DNA of 64,000 bases, from positions 1 to 64,000 of the forward strand of contig NZ_JAOARO010000009.1 in assembly GCF_025211055.1 (NCBI RefSeq), written 5' to 3'. Position numbers and translations under genes: made by a program. Source of the stretch: Vallitalea sp. GTDB taxonomy: Bacteria; Bacillota; Clostridia; Lachnospirales; Vallitaleaceae. Below, piece by piece: positions 1 through 7,374 of this stretch (position 1 is the stretch's first letter; every line of letters begins with the position of its first letter). The notes below the pieces were generated by a model that saw nothing but the letters and a program-made list of their open reading frames with translations, was not told the origin of the DNA and searched no databases.

Positions 1-109
1 CTATAAAATCTGGTTCAAGGTCTAATCCACCACTTAATAAACATCTTCCTTTTTCATCTCTATTGGCACATTCTTTACAAGTAGGATAGTCTAGATAGTA
101 TTCGCTCAT
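1..109 (-). CDS. Small phage-type protein with Cys-x2-Cys motif (partial)
   Basis: The reading frame starts at an ATG at 109, with a GAAGGTG ribosome binding site, and runs off the left edge of the window. The visible 36 residues are MSEYYLDYPTCKEC followed by a charged stretch, a third Cys and a GGLDLEP stretch. The Cys-x2-Cys pair and third Cys suggest a small zinc-ribbon-like protein. It lies downstream of the antirepressor-like gene in the same direction and is probably in the same early operon. Function unknown; it is too short for a family call. Confidence 0.5.
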   Translation of the reverse strand, partial: MSEYYLDYPTCKECANRDEKGRCLLSGGLDLEPDFI

Positions 110-159
110 AATTCACCTTCTTTCTAACAGTCACAAAATTATTCAATTGTCGCTCCTTT

Positions 160-879
160 CTATGCTATTTTTTGACTATTAATAATATCTAATTCCATAC
201 TAAGACCTGCTGATAGGTTGTAACTATCAATAAGCTTTATAGCTTCCTCATATTTGTTCTTAAGTGTGTACCCATAGCTACTAATTTTGAAATAATTCTC
301 GTATTGTCTTCCTAATTCTGCGTATACCCTATTCCTGAAAGATTTATCGTTGTACGCTTTAGAATGATAACCAATTAATTCTACTACTCTTTTATTCCTA
401 GCTAATTGTAAGTAATTTTTCTGTTCAGGGGTTACGTATGTTTCATCATTAAGCTTGTCTATTCTTCTAGCGTTCTCCTGGACGTCTGTTTTCAACTCTT
501 TCATGGATTGCGCTTGTAGAATTATCATATCTTCAACGCTATGTGGTACTTGTGGTACTTGTAATGCTTGTCCCTGCTCTAGCTCATGGAAACGATTAAT
601 ATATGTTGCTGTAAATACTGCTCCTTTTTGTCCAGTAAGTTTGTGGGCTATGAACTCACAACCTTTTTTGGTTATGTTGTAGCATGGTCTTGTTTCTCCT
701 TTGGTATCTTTGTATGTACTTTCTTGGAAAAAATCTAACGGGCTAACATTTGAGCTGGTTAAAAATCCTTCATATTTTCTTATATCTGATAAAAGATTTT
801 TATGTTCTTTCTTAACCATTTCTGCTACTTCTCTGCTGTCAATTGCTTGTGGTATTTCTTTTGTTATTAAATTATTCAT
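160..879 (-). CDS. Rha family / ORF6C-type phage antirepressor-like protein
   Basis: This is a 239-residue protein. Residues 1-100 match the Rha-type N-terminal domain: an IDSREVAEMVKKEHKNLL start, then RPCYNITKKGCEFIAHKLTG and a conserved FTATYINRFHELE stretch. The C-terminal part (about 150-235), with YVTPEQKNYLQLARNKRV and a GRQYENYFK-like stretch, resembles the ORF6C domain found in phage antirepressors. Such proteins are thought to act in the cytoplasm on phage regulatory circuits; the exact target here is unknown. The ATG at 879 is preceded by AAAGGAG at 5-nt spacing. It is the distal large gene of the leftward early operon that begins with the XRE gene at 1690. The Rha and ORF6C calls rest on remembered family motifs. 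Confidence 0.8.
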   Translation of the reverse strand: MNNLITKEIPQAIDSREVAEMVKKEHKNLLSDIRKYEGFLTSSNVSPLDFFQESTYKDTKGETRPCYNITKKGCEFIAHKLTGQKGAVFTATYINRFHELEQGQALQVPQVPHSVEDMIILQAQSMKELKTDVQENARRIDKLNDETYVTPEQKNYLQLARNKRVVELIGYHSKAYNDKSFRNRVYAELGRQYENYFKISSYGYTLKNKYEEAIKLIDSYNLSAGLSMELDIINSQKIA

Positions 880-892
880 ATTTTCTCCTTTC

Positions 893-921
893 TTGATTTA
901 TTATCTGTTTTTTGGTAAAAT
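893..921 (+). promoter_or_regulatory. Promoter of the small basic-protein gene
   Basis: TTGATT (893-898), a 17-nt spacer and TAAAAT (916-921) lie on the plus strand. The predicted transcript start falls at about 928-929, directly on the left arm of the 11-bp inverted repeat. This gives the small gene at 961 its own transcription unit, antisense in direction to the surrounding early operon. Confidence 0.55.
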
Positions 922-928
922 TCCATTT

Positions 929-1123
929 AAGGGGAGAGATACATAGAAAGGTTGATTTAAATGGCTAACAAAAAACAAACAAGTAAATCTGTTGCTTCAA
1001 AAGCTAGTAAAATTTTAAGTGATGGCAGATATAGCAAAGCTTCCAAGTCTGTAGCTGGAAGTGCTTTATCTCAAACTAAATCAGGTAAAAGAAAATAACT
1101 AATTAATTAGATTCTCTCCCCTT
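929..1123. repeat. 11-bp inverted repeat enclosing a small gene
   Basis: AAGGGGAGAGA at 929-939 and its exact complement TCTCTCCCCTT at 1113-1123 flank the 45-codon gene at 961-1098. The left arm begins where the promoter at 893-921 should start transcription, and the right arm lies 14 nt after the stop codon. The two ends of one mRNA could therefore pair with each other. The right arm also overlaps the last codons of the neighbouring minus-strand gene. Confidence 0.6.
961..1098 (+). CDS. 45-residue Lys/Ser-rich small protein
   Basis: The ATG at 961 is preceded by AAAGG at 9-nt spacing and the frame ends at TAA 1096-1098. The peptide begins MANKKQTSKSVASKASKIL and continues with a second SKASKSVAGSALS-type repeat and a GKRK tail. 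It is strongly basic, with about 11 Lys and 2 Arg in 45 residues. It has no hydrophobic segment, so it is not a typical membrane toxin. From memory it resembles short uncharacterised proteins with a K.TS..VAS.A...L pattern seen in many bacteria and phages. It is transcribed against the surrounding early operon from its own promoter, like a phage moron. Function unknown. Confidence 0.65.
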   Translation: MANKKQTSKSVASKASKILSDGRYSKASKSVAGSALSQTKSGKRK

Positions 1124-1334
1124 ATAGTTCAAAAGATAATACAAACTCACTATTTATTACTATATCCTTTTTAAAACTTTTCACGTTAATAAATTCTCTT
1201 TCTTTTAAAGCGTGTTTTAATTCTTTAACTGTACCTTCATATATAACATTTTCATATACATCGCCGTTAGCCATAGCTAAGAGTATAATAGTTGTTGGTT
1301 TGGTAATAGAATCATTTGTCATTAAATTATTCAT
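1122..1334 (-). CDS. Small phage protein of unknown function
   Basis: This 70-residue protein starts at ATG 1334 behind AGAAAGGAGCGACAA, a leader that recurs at 137-157 in front of the first partial gene. A later Met (MTNDSI) is possible but lacks its own site. The sequence has a hydrophobic stretch (TTIILLAMANGDVYENVIYEG) and an acidic/basic C-terminal half, with a predicted mixed alpha/beta character but no motif I recognise. Its stop codon lies inside the right arm of the inverted repeat at 1113-1123. It is the third gene of the leftward early operon. Confidence 0.5.
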   Translation of the reverse strand: MNNLMTNDSITKPTTIILLAMANGDVYENVIYEGTVKELKHALKEREFINVKSFKKDIVINSEFVLSFEL

Positions 1335-1428
1335 TTGTCGCTCCTTTCTGTTCTTTTTCCTGATTTAATTCTTTTAGTATTGCGTCCCCGAATATTTCTG
1401 TGAGAACTTGTATTTGTTCTTCTGTCAC
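1327..1428 (-). CDS. Possible 33-residue peptide, translationally coupled to the next gene
   Basis: A GTG at 1428 is preceded by GGAGGT at 9-nt spacing (an in-frame GTG at 1437 is too close to that site). The frame encodes VTEEQIQVLTEIFGDAILKE and a charged tail, ending at 1327. Its TAA overlaps the ATG of the following gene, and its last codons contain that gene's ribosome binding site, so translation of the two would be coupled. No family recognised. The evidence is the Shine-Dalgarno sequence, the reasonable composition and the stop-start overlap. Confidence 0.4.
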   Translation of the reverse strand: MTEEQIQVLTEIFGDAILKELNQEKEQKGATNE

Positions 1429-1492
1429 ATCATTCACACCTCCGTACTCCAAAAGTCAATACTGGTTTTCTTTTAGCGAATTTAAGGGCAAA

Positions 1493-1690
1493 CTAAATAC
1501 TAGAAATATCTAATTCTAGTAAATTACATAATTTTTTCAAATTATCGATACTTATTCTCTTTTTTCCATTCTCATAACATGATATCGTTGATTTAGATTT
1601 CCCTAAAAACATAGCCAAATCCTTTTGCTTTAATTTCTTTTTTAGCCTAGCATCCTTTATTTTATACCCCATGCGTTGTAGTTCTGTCAA
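1493..1690 (-). CDS. XRE-family transcriptional regulator (Cro-like position)
   Basis: This is a helix-turn-helix protein of about 65 residues. The HTH spans roughly residues 8-62: GYKIKDARLKKKLKQKDLA, then a GKSKSTISCYENGKKRIS recognition region. I chose the TTG at 1690 because AAAGGAG lies 6 nt upstream; the longer ATG form starting at 1720 has no such site and would contain that Shine-Dalgarno inside its coding sequence. It is the first gene of the leftward early operon, driven by the promoter at 1862-1890, and sits opposite the two rightward repressors. By position it is the Cro-like partner of the switch; that role is inference. Confidence 0.8.
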   Translation of the reverse strand: MTELQRMGYKIKDARLKKKLKQKDLAMFLGKSKSTISCYENGKKRISIDNLKKLCNLLELDISSI

Positions 1691-1736
1691 AGTATACTCC
1701 TTTCTAAAAAAAACATCCAAAATGCACTTTTAGCAC

Positions 1737-1765
1737 TTGACATTTTACTTTTAGTAAACTATAAT
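1737..1765 (+). promoter_or_regulatory. Consensus promoter for the repressor-integrase operon
   Basis: TTGACA (1737-1742), 17-nt spacer, TATAAT (1760-1765): a perfect sigma-A promoter on the plus strand. The predicted start is near 1772, giving a leader of about 160 nt before the repressor gene at 1934. A perfect 6-bp inverted repeat (TTTACT-TTT-AGTAAA) sits inside the spacer. Confidence 0.8.
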
Positions 1766-1883
1766 ATATGTGTCGCATATATATTGTTTCTGAAAGTAAT
1801 AGCCCCTTGTAAAATAGGTTTTTCCTGTTTTTTTTCTTGGTGTTTTGTGTTGATGTCTATTATTATAGTTTACTTTCGGAGAA
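1744..1883. promoter_or_regulatory. Three related 15-bp operator sites in the lysogeny switch
   Basis: Three similar imperfect palindromes are visible. O1 at 1744-1758 is TTTACTTTTAGTAAA, a perfect inverted repeat. O2 at 1786-1800 is the complement of ATTACTTTCAGAAAC. O3 at 1869-1883 is TTTACTTTCGGAGAA. O1 and O3 lie in the spacers of the two facing promoters and O2 lies between them. They are likely binding sites for one or more of the three XRE proteins encoded here. Confidence 0.65.
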
Positions 1884-1890
1884 CTGTCAA
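1862..1890 (-). promoter_or_regulatory. Consensus promoter for the leftward early operon
   Basis: Read on the minus strand: TTGACA (complement of 1885-1890), 17-nt spacer, TATAAT (complement of 1862-1867). The predicted start is near 1855, giving a leader of about 165 nt before the TTG at 1690. It faces the plus-strand promoter at 1737-1765, so the two transcripts would overlap for about 80 nt. Confidence 0.8.
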
Positions 1891-1933
1891 TGCTTTTTAG
1901 CAAATTTTTCTTAAAAAAATGTGGAGGTAAATT

Positions 1934-2257
1934 ATGACACTAGGAGAAAGGTTAAAAAAATTAAGGGAAGATAGAGGGTTATACTTATCTGATTTATCAG
2001 AGATTATTGGTGTAGGTAAATCTACAATATCAGGATATGAGCATAATAAAAAAACACCAAAACCGCATACAATACAAAAATTAGCTGAATTTTATGGCGT
2101 AACAACAGATTATTTGTTAGGGCAAGAAGATAACTTAGATGATTTAGAAATAGAGTTTCCAGAAGCCATACAATTGATACGAAAAGCTAATAAAAATTTG
2201 AGTGATGAGGGCAAGGAAATGCTAATAAAAATGATGAAAGCTATTATTGATAAATAG
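1934..2257 (+). CDS. XRE-family repressor 1 of the element
   Basis: This is a 107-residue protein with an N-terminal HTH (about residues 3-58: LGERLKKLREDRGLYLSDLS, then a GVGKSTISGYEHNKKTPKP recognition part). It continues with the common EFYGVTTDYLLGQED linker and a C-terminal helix region, EFPEAIQLIRKANKNLSDEG, probably for dimerisation. There is no peptidase domain, so it is not a LexA/CI-type self-cleaving repressor. The start has GGAGG 8 nt upstream. It is the first gene of a rightward operon with the next repressor (9-nt gap) and the integrase. Probable maintenance repressor of lysogeny. Confidence 0.85.
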   Translation: MTLGERLKKLREDRGLYLSDLSEIIGVGKSTISGYEHNKKTPKPHTIQKLAEFYGVTTDYLLGQEDNLDDLEIEFPEAIQLIRKANKNLSDEGKEMLIKMMKAIIDK

Positions 2258-2266
2258 GAGAACTAA

Positions 2267-2587
2267 ATGTTTAAAAATAAATTAAAAGAGTTAAGACTTA
2301 AACACGGATACTATCAAAAAGAAGTCTGTGAAAAACTTGATATAGCTCAAAATACTTTAAGTGGTTATGAGAACGGTACTAGAAAACCAAAACAAGAAAT
2401 ATTAATAAAACTTGCTGAATTCTATGGTGTTACAACCGATTATCTTTTAGGACAAGAGAATACCATAGATAACTTAGAAGAAGAATTTCCAGAAGCTATC
2501 CAGCTAATAAGGAAAGCTAATAAGAATTTAAGTACCGAAGGTAAGGAAATACTAATGAAAATGATGAAAGCGGTAATTGAGAAATAG
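2267..2587 (+). CDS. XRE-family repressor 2, tandem paralogue
   Basis: This 106-residue protein is a tandem duplicate of the preceding gene. The part from EFYGVTTDYLLGQE to the end is almost identical between the two, whereas the HTH half (FKNKLKELRLKHGYYQKEVC, AQNTLSGYENGTRKPK) has diverged, including the recognition helix. The two could form mixed dimers through the shared C-terminus while reading different operators; that is inference. The start has AGGAG 6 nt upstream and the 3' end is 11 nt from the integrase start. Confidence 0.85.
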   Translation: MFKNKLKELRLKHGYYQKEVCEKLDIAQNTLSGYENGTRKPKQEILIKLAEFYGVTTDYLLGQENTIDNLEEEFPEAIQLIRKANKNLSTEGKEILMKMMKAVIEK

Positions 2588-2598
2588 GAGGGCACTTC

Positions 2599-4149
2599 AT
2601 GAATGTAGCATTATACGCAAGATATTCAAGTGATAATCAACGAACAGAAAGTATTGACGCTCAATTAAGATACCTAAAAGATTTTTGTAAACAAAACCAA
2701 TATTCAATAGCAAAAATATATATAGATGAAGCTGTTTCTGCTACTAACGACAATAGACCTCAGTTTTTACAGATGATTAATGATAGTAAATTACAGATAT
2801 TTGAAGCTATTGTTGTTCATAAATTAGATCGCTTCGCAAGAAATAGATACGACAGCGCATTTTATAAACAAGAAATTAAAAAATATGGTGTTAAGGTTAT
2901 ATCCGCCCTTGAAAAATTTGACGATAGTCCCGAATCAATAATACTTGAATCAGTAATAGAAGGGATGAACGAATATTACTCTGCTAATCTATCAAGAGAA
3001 GTCATGAAAGGTATGAAAGAAACTGCTTATGAGTGCAAACATACAGGAGGCACTCCACCACTAGGATATGATATTGACGAAAATAAAAAGTATATTATTA
3101 ATGAGTTTGAAGCATCTATTGTAAAAAATATATTCAAAATGTATCTTGACGGAAATGGTTATAGTAAAATATTAGACTCATTAAAGGGGTTAAAAACAAA
3201 AACAGGAAATACGTTTAGTAAATCTAGTATTAACAGCATTTTAGGCAACGAAAAATATGCAGGCATTTATATTTTTAATAAGTATAAAAGGGTTGTAGTT
3301 AATGGTAGAAAGAGAAATATATTAAATGACGAAAAAGATATAATAAGAATTGAAGGTGGAATTCCACAGATAATTTCGACAGAAGTCTTTAATAAAGTTA
3401 ATAAAAAAAGAGAGGAAAATAAAAATAAATTCAGAAGTTATAAAGCTAAAAATAATTACGTTTTAACTGGACTTGTTAAATGTGGCTTGTGTGGTTCTAA
3501 TATGGTTGGTTCAAGTGGAGTTGAAGGTAGAAATAAACGTAAGTATGTAAGATATAAGTGTACTGCAAAAAAGAATAAAAAAAGTTGCAATAATAAAGAT
3601 ATAAATAGAGACGTATTAGATAAAATGGTAATCGAATGTATAGAAAAAGAAATGACACAAAATATTGATAGACTTACTAATAGCATATATAAATATTCAC
3701 AACAAAAAAATAAAACCTCTGATAATGAATTAAAAATATATGAAAAGAAACTAAACGATATAAACAAACAAATAAGTAATATTTTGGATGTTATCATGCA
3801 AGGGAATTTCCACGCATCATTAGATAACAAATTAACAGAATTAGAAAATGAAAAACAAAGGCTAGAATATAATATAGAAAAAACAAAAAGTAATAAATCA
3901 TCAGTTACTAAACAAAAAGTAAAAGCTTTCTTAGTTGCACATCAAAACATTAGCACCAAAACTTTTGAAGAACAAAAAAGGATTGTAAACTCATTTGTTG
4001 AATCTGTTGTTGTACATGAAGACCACGTAGATATAAACATGGTCGTGTCTGTGTCTAATGGAGGTGAGGGGAGTCGAACCCCTGTCCGAAAACCCATCCA
4101 TCCGAGTATCTCCCATTACAGTCGCTATTTTGACATTCCCTCCATCTAA
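2599..4149 (+). CDS. Large serine recombinase (integrase), 3' end inside ssrA
   Basis: This 516-residue protein has the usual large serine integrase layout. A resolvase domain (about 1-140) has the catalytic Ser in YARYSSDNQ and a conserved KLDRFARNRYD stretch. A recombinase domain (about 155-260, GGTPPLGYDID...KNIFKMYL...SINSILGNEKYAG) is followed by a zinc ribbon with two Cys pairs (about 293-335) and a coiled-coil region (365-440). The start has AGGAGGG at 6-nt spacing. The last about 30 residues, from NGGEGSRTPVRKP on, are read from the antisense strand of ssrA, so they are host-derived and exist only in the integrated state. It catalyses insertion and excision at attP/attB. Confidence 0.95.
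   Translation: MNVALYARYSSDNQRTESIDAQLRYLKDFCKQNQYSIAKIYIDEAVSATNDNRPQFLQMINDSKLQIFEAIVVHKLDRFARNRYDSAFYKQEIKKYGVKVISALEKFDDSPESIILESVIEGMNEYYSANLSREVMKGMKETAYECKHTGGTPPLGYDIDENKKYIINEFEASIVKNIFKMYLDGNGYSKILDSLKGLKTKTGNTFSKSSINSILGNEKYAGIYIFNKYKRVVVNGRKRNILNDEKDIIRIEGGIPQIISTEVFNKVNKKREENKNKFRSYKAKNNYVLTGLVKCGLCGSNMVGSSGVEGRNKRKYVRYKCTAKKNKKSCNNKDINRDVLDKMVIECIEKEMTQNIDRLTNSIYKYSQQKNKTSDNELKIYEKKLNDINKQISNILDVIMQGNFHASLDNKLTELENEKQRLEYNIEKTKSNKSSVTKQKVKAFLVAHQNISTKTFEEQKRIVNSFVESVVVHEDHVDINMVVSVSNGGEGSRTPVRKPIHPSISHYSRYFDIPSI
4055..4085. other. Probable attachment-site region at the ssrA 3' end
   Basis: The element's integrase ends here and the ssrA 3' end begins at 4059. The T-arm and acceptor-stem sequence (4060-4085) is intact and must be host sequence or a shared att core. 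The base following the discriminator on the ssrA strand is T, not C, so the flank from about 4058 downwards is likely element DNA. Serine integrases need only a 2-nt core, so the exact crossover cannot be read from one junction. Confidence 0.5.
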
Positions 4150-4415
4150 CGCCTAACGACAGGCTGTAGACTTCAGTAGCTTCATAGTGTCTTCCTCTTC
4201 CTCAAAGCTTTGGAAGTGAAGTTCCCCGTTTAATTTGGTGCCTCAGCCCTAGCTACGGGTCACTAAGGTGAGACAGCTACCTAATTAGGCAGCAAATGCG
4301 AAATTATTATTTTCGTCTGCGTTTAATTTAATTTACCAGGTTGATGACGCAGGCCCAGTGATCTGCGAATGGCTGCTCGTACTTCTGTTGTCCCCGTCGA
4401 AACCAGTACACCCCC
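4059..4415 (-). ncRNA. ssrA: Transfer-messenger RNA (tmRNA)
   Basis: The 5' end on the minus strand is GGGGGTGTACTGGTTTCGAC, the hallmark start of tmRNA. The 3' end has the T-arm GGTTCGACTCCCCTC and the closing CACCTCC, which pairs with GGGGGTG over 7 bp with one G-T pair. The tag frame is GCA GAC GAA AAT AAT AAT TTC GCA TTT GCT GCC TAA, giving ADENNNFAFAA. tmRNA rescues stalled ribosomes together with SmpB, whose gene lies just upstream in the same direction. The terminal CCA is not encoded (A then TTAG), possibly because the integrated element replaced the flank. The integrase gene overlaps the last 91 nt on the opposite strand. Confidence 0.97.
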
Positions 4416-4499
4416 GTATATGATAATCAAGATTTTCAGCTACAACATGCATATAAAATGCTTAAGTAAGCTTAGAACCTTTAATTATTAACTAGGTTA

Positions 4500-4961
4500 T
4501 TATAGGTTACTTACTTTGAATCTTTTTTCTGCTTCACGACGTTGGTCTTTCTTAGCAATATCTTGGCGTTTGTCATATTTTTTCTTACCTTTTGCTATAC
4601 CAATTTCCATTTTCATAAGACCACCTTTTAGATAGACCTTTATTGGAACAATAGTATAACCCTTGGTTGTAACAGCACCTTGAATCTTATTTATCTCATA
4701 ACGATTCAATAAAAGTTTTCTTGTTCTAAGTGGGTCTTTATTAAATATGTTACCTTTTTCATAAGGACTAATATGCATATTCAGAATAAATAACTCACCA
4801 TCAACATTCTTTATAAAACTTTCTTTAATACTGCATTTACCCATTCTAAGGGATTTTACTTCAGTACCTACAAGAACAATACCTGCCTCATAAGTATCTT
4901 CAATAAAATAATCATGCCTTGCTTTTTTATTCTGTGCTATTAATTTATAGTTACTTGCCAT
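4500..4961 (-). CDS. smpB: SsrA-binding protein SmpB
   Basis: This 153-residue protein has the usual SmpB length. Conserved motifs are [34 protein letters not shown] near the start, HISPYEKGN, and the C-terminal [10 protein letters not shown] tail that enters the ribosomal decoding centre. It binds the tRNA-like domain of tmRNA and brings it to stalled ribosomes in the cytoplasm. It lies between rnr and ssrA, the order seen in many Firmicutes. A promoter candidate sits upstream at 4993-5020. Confidence 0.97.
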   Translation of the reverse strand: MASNYKLIAQNKKARHDYFIEDTYEAGIVLVGTEVKSLRMGKCSIKESFIKNVDGELFILNMHISPYEKGNIFNKDPLRTRKLLLNRYEINKIQGAVTTKGYTIVPIKVYLKGGLMKMEIGIAKGKKKYDKRQDIAKKDQRREAEKRFKVSNL

Positions 4962-4992
4962 AATATCACCACCATTACTTGCCGTGAGATAT

Positions 4993-5020
4993 ATTATAAC
5001 ATAAATTATAATTATTGCAA
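4993..5020 (-). promoter_or_regulatory. Promoter candidate for smpB
   Basis: On the minus strand: TTGCAA (5015-5020), 16-nt spacer, TATAAT (complement of 4993-4998), about 30 nt before the smpB start. This allows smpB to be transcribed apart from rnr. Confidence 0.5.
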
Positions 5021-5038
5021 GTAATGTGATGATGAAAT

Positions 5039-7165
5039 TTATACTAATTCAAAATCAATAGTTCTCTCTACTTTGTTTACACTTAGAACTGCTATTTTAA
5101 CAGGTTCACCCATTCTATATATCTTACTTGTTTGTTCACCTATAAAAATATGTTTCTTTTCATCAAAAATATAATAATCATCGTCAAGGGTAGTGACATG
5201 AACAAGTCCTTCAACAGTGTTAGGTAATTCTACATATAATCCCCAAGCGGTTACACCAGAGATGACCCCTTCGAATTTTTCACCTATATGTTTTTCCATA
5301 TATTGAACTTTTTTAAGTTTTATAGTCTCTCTTTCTGCCTCTTCAGCAGTTCTTTCTGTTTCAGATGTTTGTTTTGCAACATTAGGCAATATAGCATTAT
5401 AATGCCTAATTCTTTTTTCTTCCATTTTACCATTTAGATTTTCTTTAATGATTCTGTGTATCTGCAAGTCTGGATATCTTCTAATAGGCGAAGTAAAATG
5501 AGTATAGTATTTGGTTGCAAGTCCATAATGTCCATCACCTGTTACTGTATAACAAGCTCTTTTCATTGATCGAAGAGCTAGTCTACTAATAATAGCTTCT
5601 TCTGGCTTTCCTTCAATTTCAATCAATAGTTTTTGAATTTCTTTAGGATGTATTTCTCCTTCTCCTTTTATATTATAGCCGAAATTGTGAATGAAAGAGC
5701 CAAGAGTAGCAAGTCTTTCTGGGTCTGGTTCTTCATGTGTTCTATATACAAAAGGAAGCTCCTGCCAGAAAAAATCTTCTGCGATAGTTTCGTTAGCTAA
5801 TAACATGAACTCTTCAATAATTTTTGTAGCTACATTTCTATCATAAGGAATGATGTCTATTGGTTCACCTTTCTCATTAAGGATAACTTTTGTTTCAGGA
5901 AAATCGAAATCAATAGAACCTCTTCTTTTTCTTTTACCTCTAAGAATCGCCGCTAATTCTTCCATTTCTTCAAACATTTTTACAAAATCTCTATATTCAC
6001 TTATAACTTCCTGATCCTTGTCAACTAGGATTTTTCTAACATTGGTATAAGTCATTCTTCTATCTACATTTATTAGTGTTTCAGCTATTTTATGATTAAC
6101 TACATTACCTTTTTTATCAATGTCCATAAGACATGATAGTGCTAAACGGTCTGTTCCCATGTTAAGAGAGCAAATACCATTTGATAGTTTGTGAGGCAAC
6201 ATAGGTATAACCCTATCAACTAAATAGACACTAGTACCTCTTTTTAACGCCTCAACATCAAGGGGTGAGCCTTCTGTAACATAGTTAGTTACATCAGCTA
6301 TGTGGACACCTAAGGTAAAAGTGTCATCTTCATTTTTTTGAATGGTTATTGCATCATCTAGATCTTTTGCATCTTCTCCATCTATTGTTACCATTTGAAC
6401 TTCTCTAAGATCTAACCGGAAAGCTTTGTCTTCTTCTGTAACTTCAGATGGAATATAGTCAAGTTGGTTCATAACTACATCTGGAAATTGCATTGGCAAT
6501 TCATAACTCTTTACAATTGATAATATATCTGTCCCAGGATCATTAATATGTCCGATTATCTCAATAATCTCCCCTTCTGGATTTCTTCTTTCATTACCCC
6601 AATCAGTTATTTTCACAACCACTTTATGACCTGATACTGCTCCTTTACTCTTGTTCTTGGAAATAAAAATATCCTTAGTAAACTTTTTGTTATCCGCAAC
6701 AACAAACCCAAAATTTTTACTTTTTTGGTATGTTCCTATAATATCTCTGTCATTACGCTTGATAATCTTAATTACTTCTCCCTCTTTACGTTTCCCCTTA
6801 GAATCTCTTCTAATAAGTTTTATGGCTACTGTATCATTATTAAAAGCACCATTAATATATGGGGCAGGTATAAAGATATCATTCTCTTCACCCTCAATTT
6901 CAACAAAACCAAATCCTTTAGCATGAGCTATAAACTTTCCAACAATCATATTTACAGCTTCTGGTCTTGCATATTTACCTCTTTTTGTCTTAATGATCTT
7001 TCCTTCAGTTATCAATTGTTCTAATGTTTCTTCTAGTATAGCTCTTTTTTCTTCATCACCATTAATACTTAATAGTATTCCTAGCTCTTTGATCTTCATT
7101 GGTTTATAATCTTTGTGATTAATTATCTCCAACAATACTTGTTTTTTTTCTTCTAATGTTTCCAT
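5039..7165 (-). CDS. rnr: Ribonuclease R
   Basis: This 708-residue 3'-5' exoribonuclease is of the RNB family. Domains in order: N-terminal winged helix (about 1-70), cold-shock domains (75-220, with [24 protein letters not shown] motifs), the RNB catalytic domain (about 250-575, with the metal-binding [12 protein letters not shown] cluster and [12 protein letters not shown]) and a C-terminal S1 domain (about 625-705). It degrades structured RNA and acts with tmRNA-SmpB in turnover of non-stop mRNAs. It lies in the conserved secG-rnr-smpB-ssrA order. Length and motifs are complete. Confidence 0.95.
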   Translation of the reverse strand: METLEEKKQVLLEIINHKDYKPMKIKELGILLSINGDEEKRAILEETLEQLITEGKIIKTKRGKYARPEAVNMIVGKFIAHAKGFGFVEIEGEENDIFIPAPYINGAFNNDTVAIKLIRRDSKGKRKEGEVIKIIKRNDRDIIGTYQKSKNFGFVVADNKKFTKDIFISKNKSKGAVSGHKVVVKITDWGNERRNPEGEIIEIIGHINDPGTDILSIVKSYELPMQFPDVVMNQLDYIPSEVTEEDKAFRLDLREVQMVTIDGEDAKDLDDAITIQKNEDDTFTLGVHIADVTNYVTEGSPLDVEALKRGTSVYLVDRVIPMLPHKLSNGICSLNMGTDRLALSCLMDIDKKGNVVNHKIAETLINVDRRMTYTNVRKILVDKDQEVISEYRDFVKMFEEMEELAAILRGKRKRRGSIDFDFPETKVILNEKGEPIDIIPYDRNVATKIIEEFMLLANETIAEDFFWQELPFVYRTHEEPDPERLATLGSFIHNFGYNIKGEGEIHPKEIQKLLIEIEGKPEEAIISRLALRSMKRACYTVTGDGHYGLATKYYTHFTSPIRRYPDLQIHRIIKENLNGKMEEKRIRHYNAILPNVAKQTSETERTAEEAERETIKLKKVQYMEKHIGEKFEGVISGVTAWGLYVELPNTVEGLVHVTTLDDDYYIFDEKKHIFIGEQTSKIYRMGEPVKIAVLSVNKVERTIDFELV

Positions 7166-7334
7166 ATTCCACCTTCAAAAATTTATTTTTTTAGCATTCA
7201 TATAACCTATTATAGGTTTATATAATTAAATTAATATATTTTTTACTTATAGTATTAGTTAAATCTATTGTTATTATTTATATAAAATTAAACTAGCAAG
7301 TAAAGGAACTAAATGCAAAAGTCTACTATAGCAT

Positions 7335-7366
7335 AAAAAAACACCCTGCTTTGATGCAAAGTGCTT
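7335..7366 (-). terminator. Terminator after secG
   Basis: On the minus strand a short stem (CTTTG/CAAAG, with flanking CAC/GTG and a bulge) is followed by TGTTTTTTTATG, a clear T run at 7335-7341. Confidence 0.6.
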
Positions 7367-7374
7367 TACTTTTA

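Larger units (their letters stand above)
1..4060. mobile_element. Right end of a prophage or related element integrated in ssrA
   Basis: The segment holds a large serine integrase next to the 3' end of ssrA, two XRE repressors, a divergent XRE gene and an early operon with a Rha/ORF6C protein. These are typical lysogeny-module genes of Firmicute phages. The junction with host DNA lies at or within the 3' end of ssrA near 4055-4085. The element extends left beyond position 1, so its other attachment site and structural genes are not visible. Whether it is an intact phage, a remnant or an integrative element cannot be decided here. Confidence 0.8.

Noticed and set aside
455..946. Plus-strand frames opposite the Rha/ORF6C gene
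   Set aside because: They are antisense to a recognisable protein, lack binding sites and have Ser/Cys-rich shadow composition.
3456..3830. Minus-strand 124-codon frame
   Set aside because: It lies fully antisense to the coiled-coil part of the serine integrase and has shadow composition (Phe/Leu/Ser-rich).
1..4060. Left attachment site of the element within the window
   Set aside because: No second copy of the ssrA 3' end (GGTTCGACTCCCCTC) was seen left of the integrase; the element continues beyond the window.
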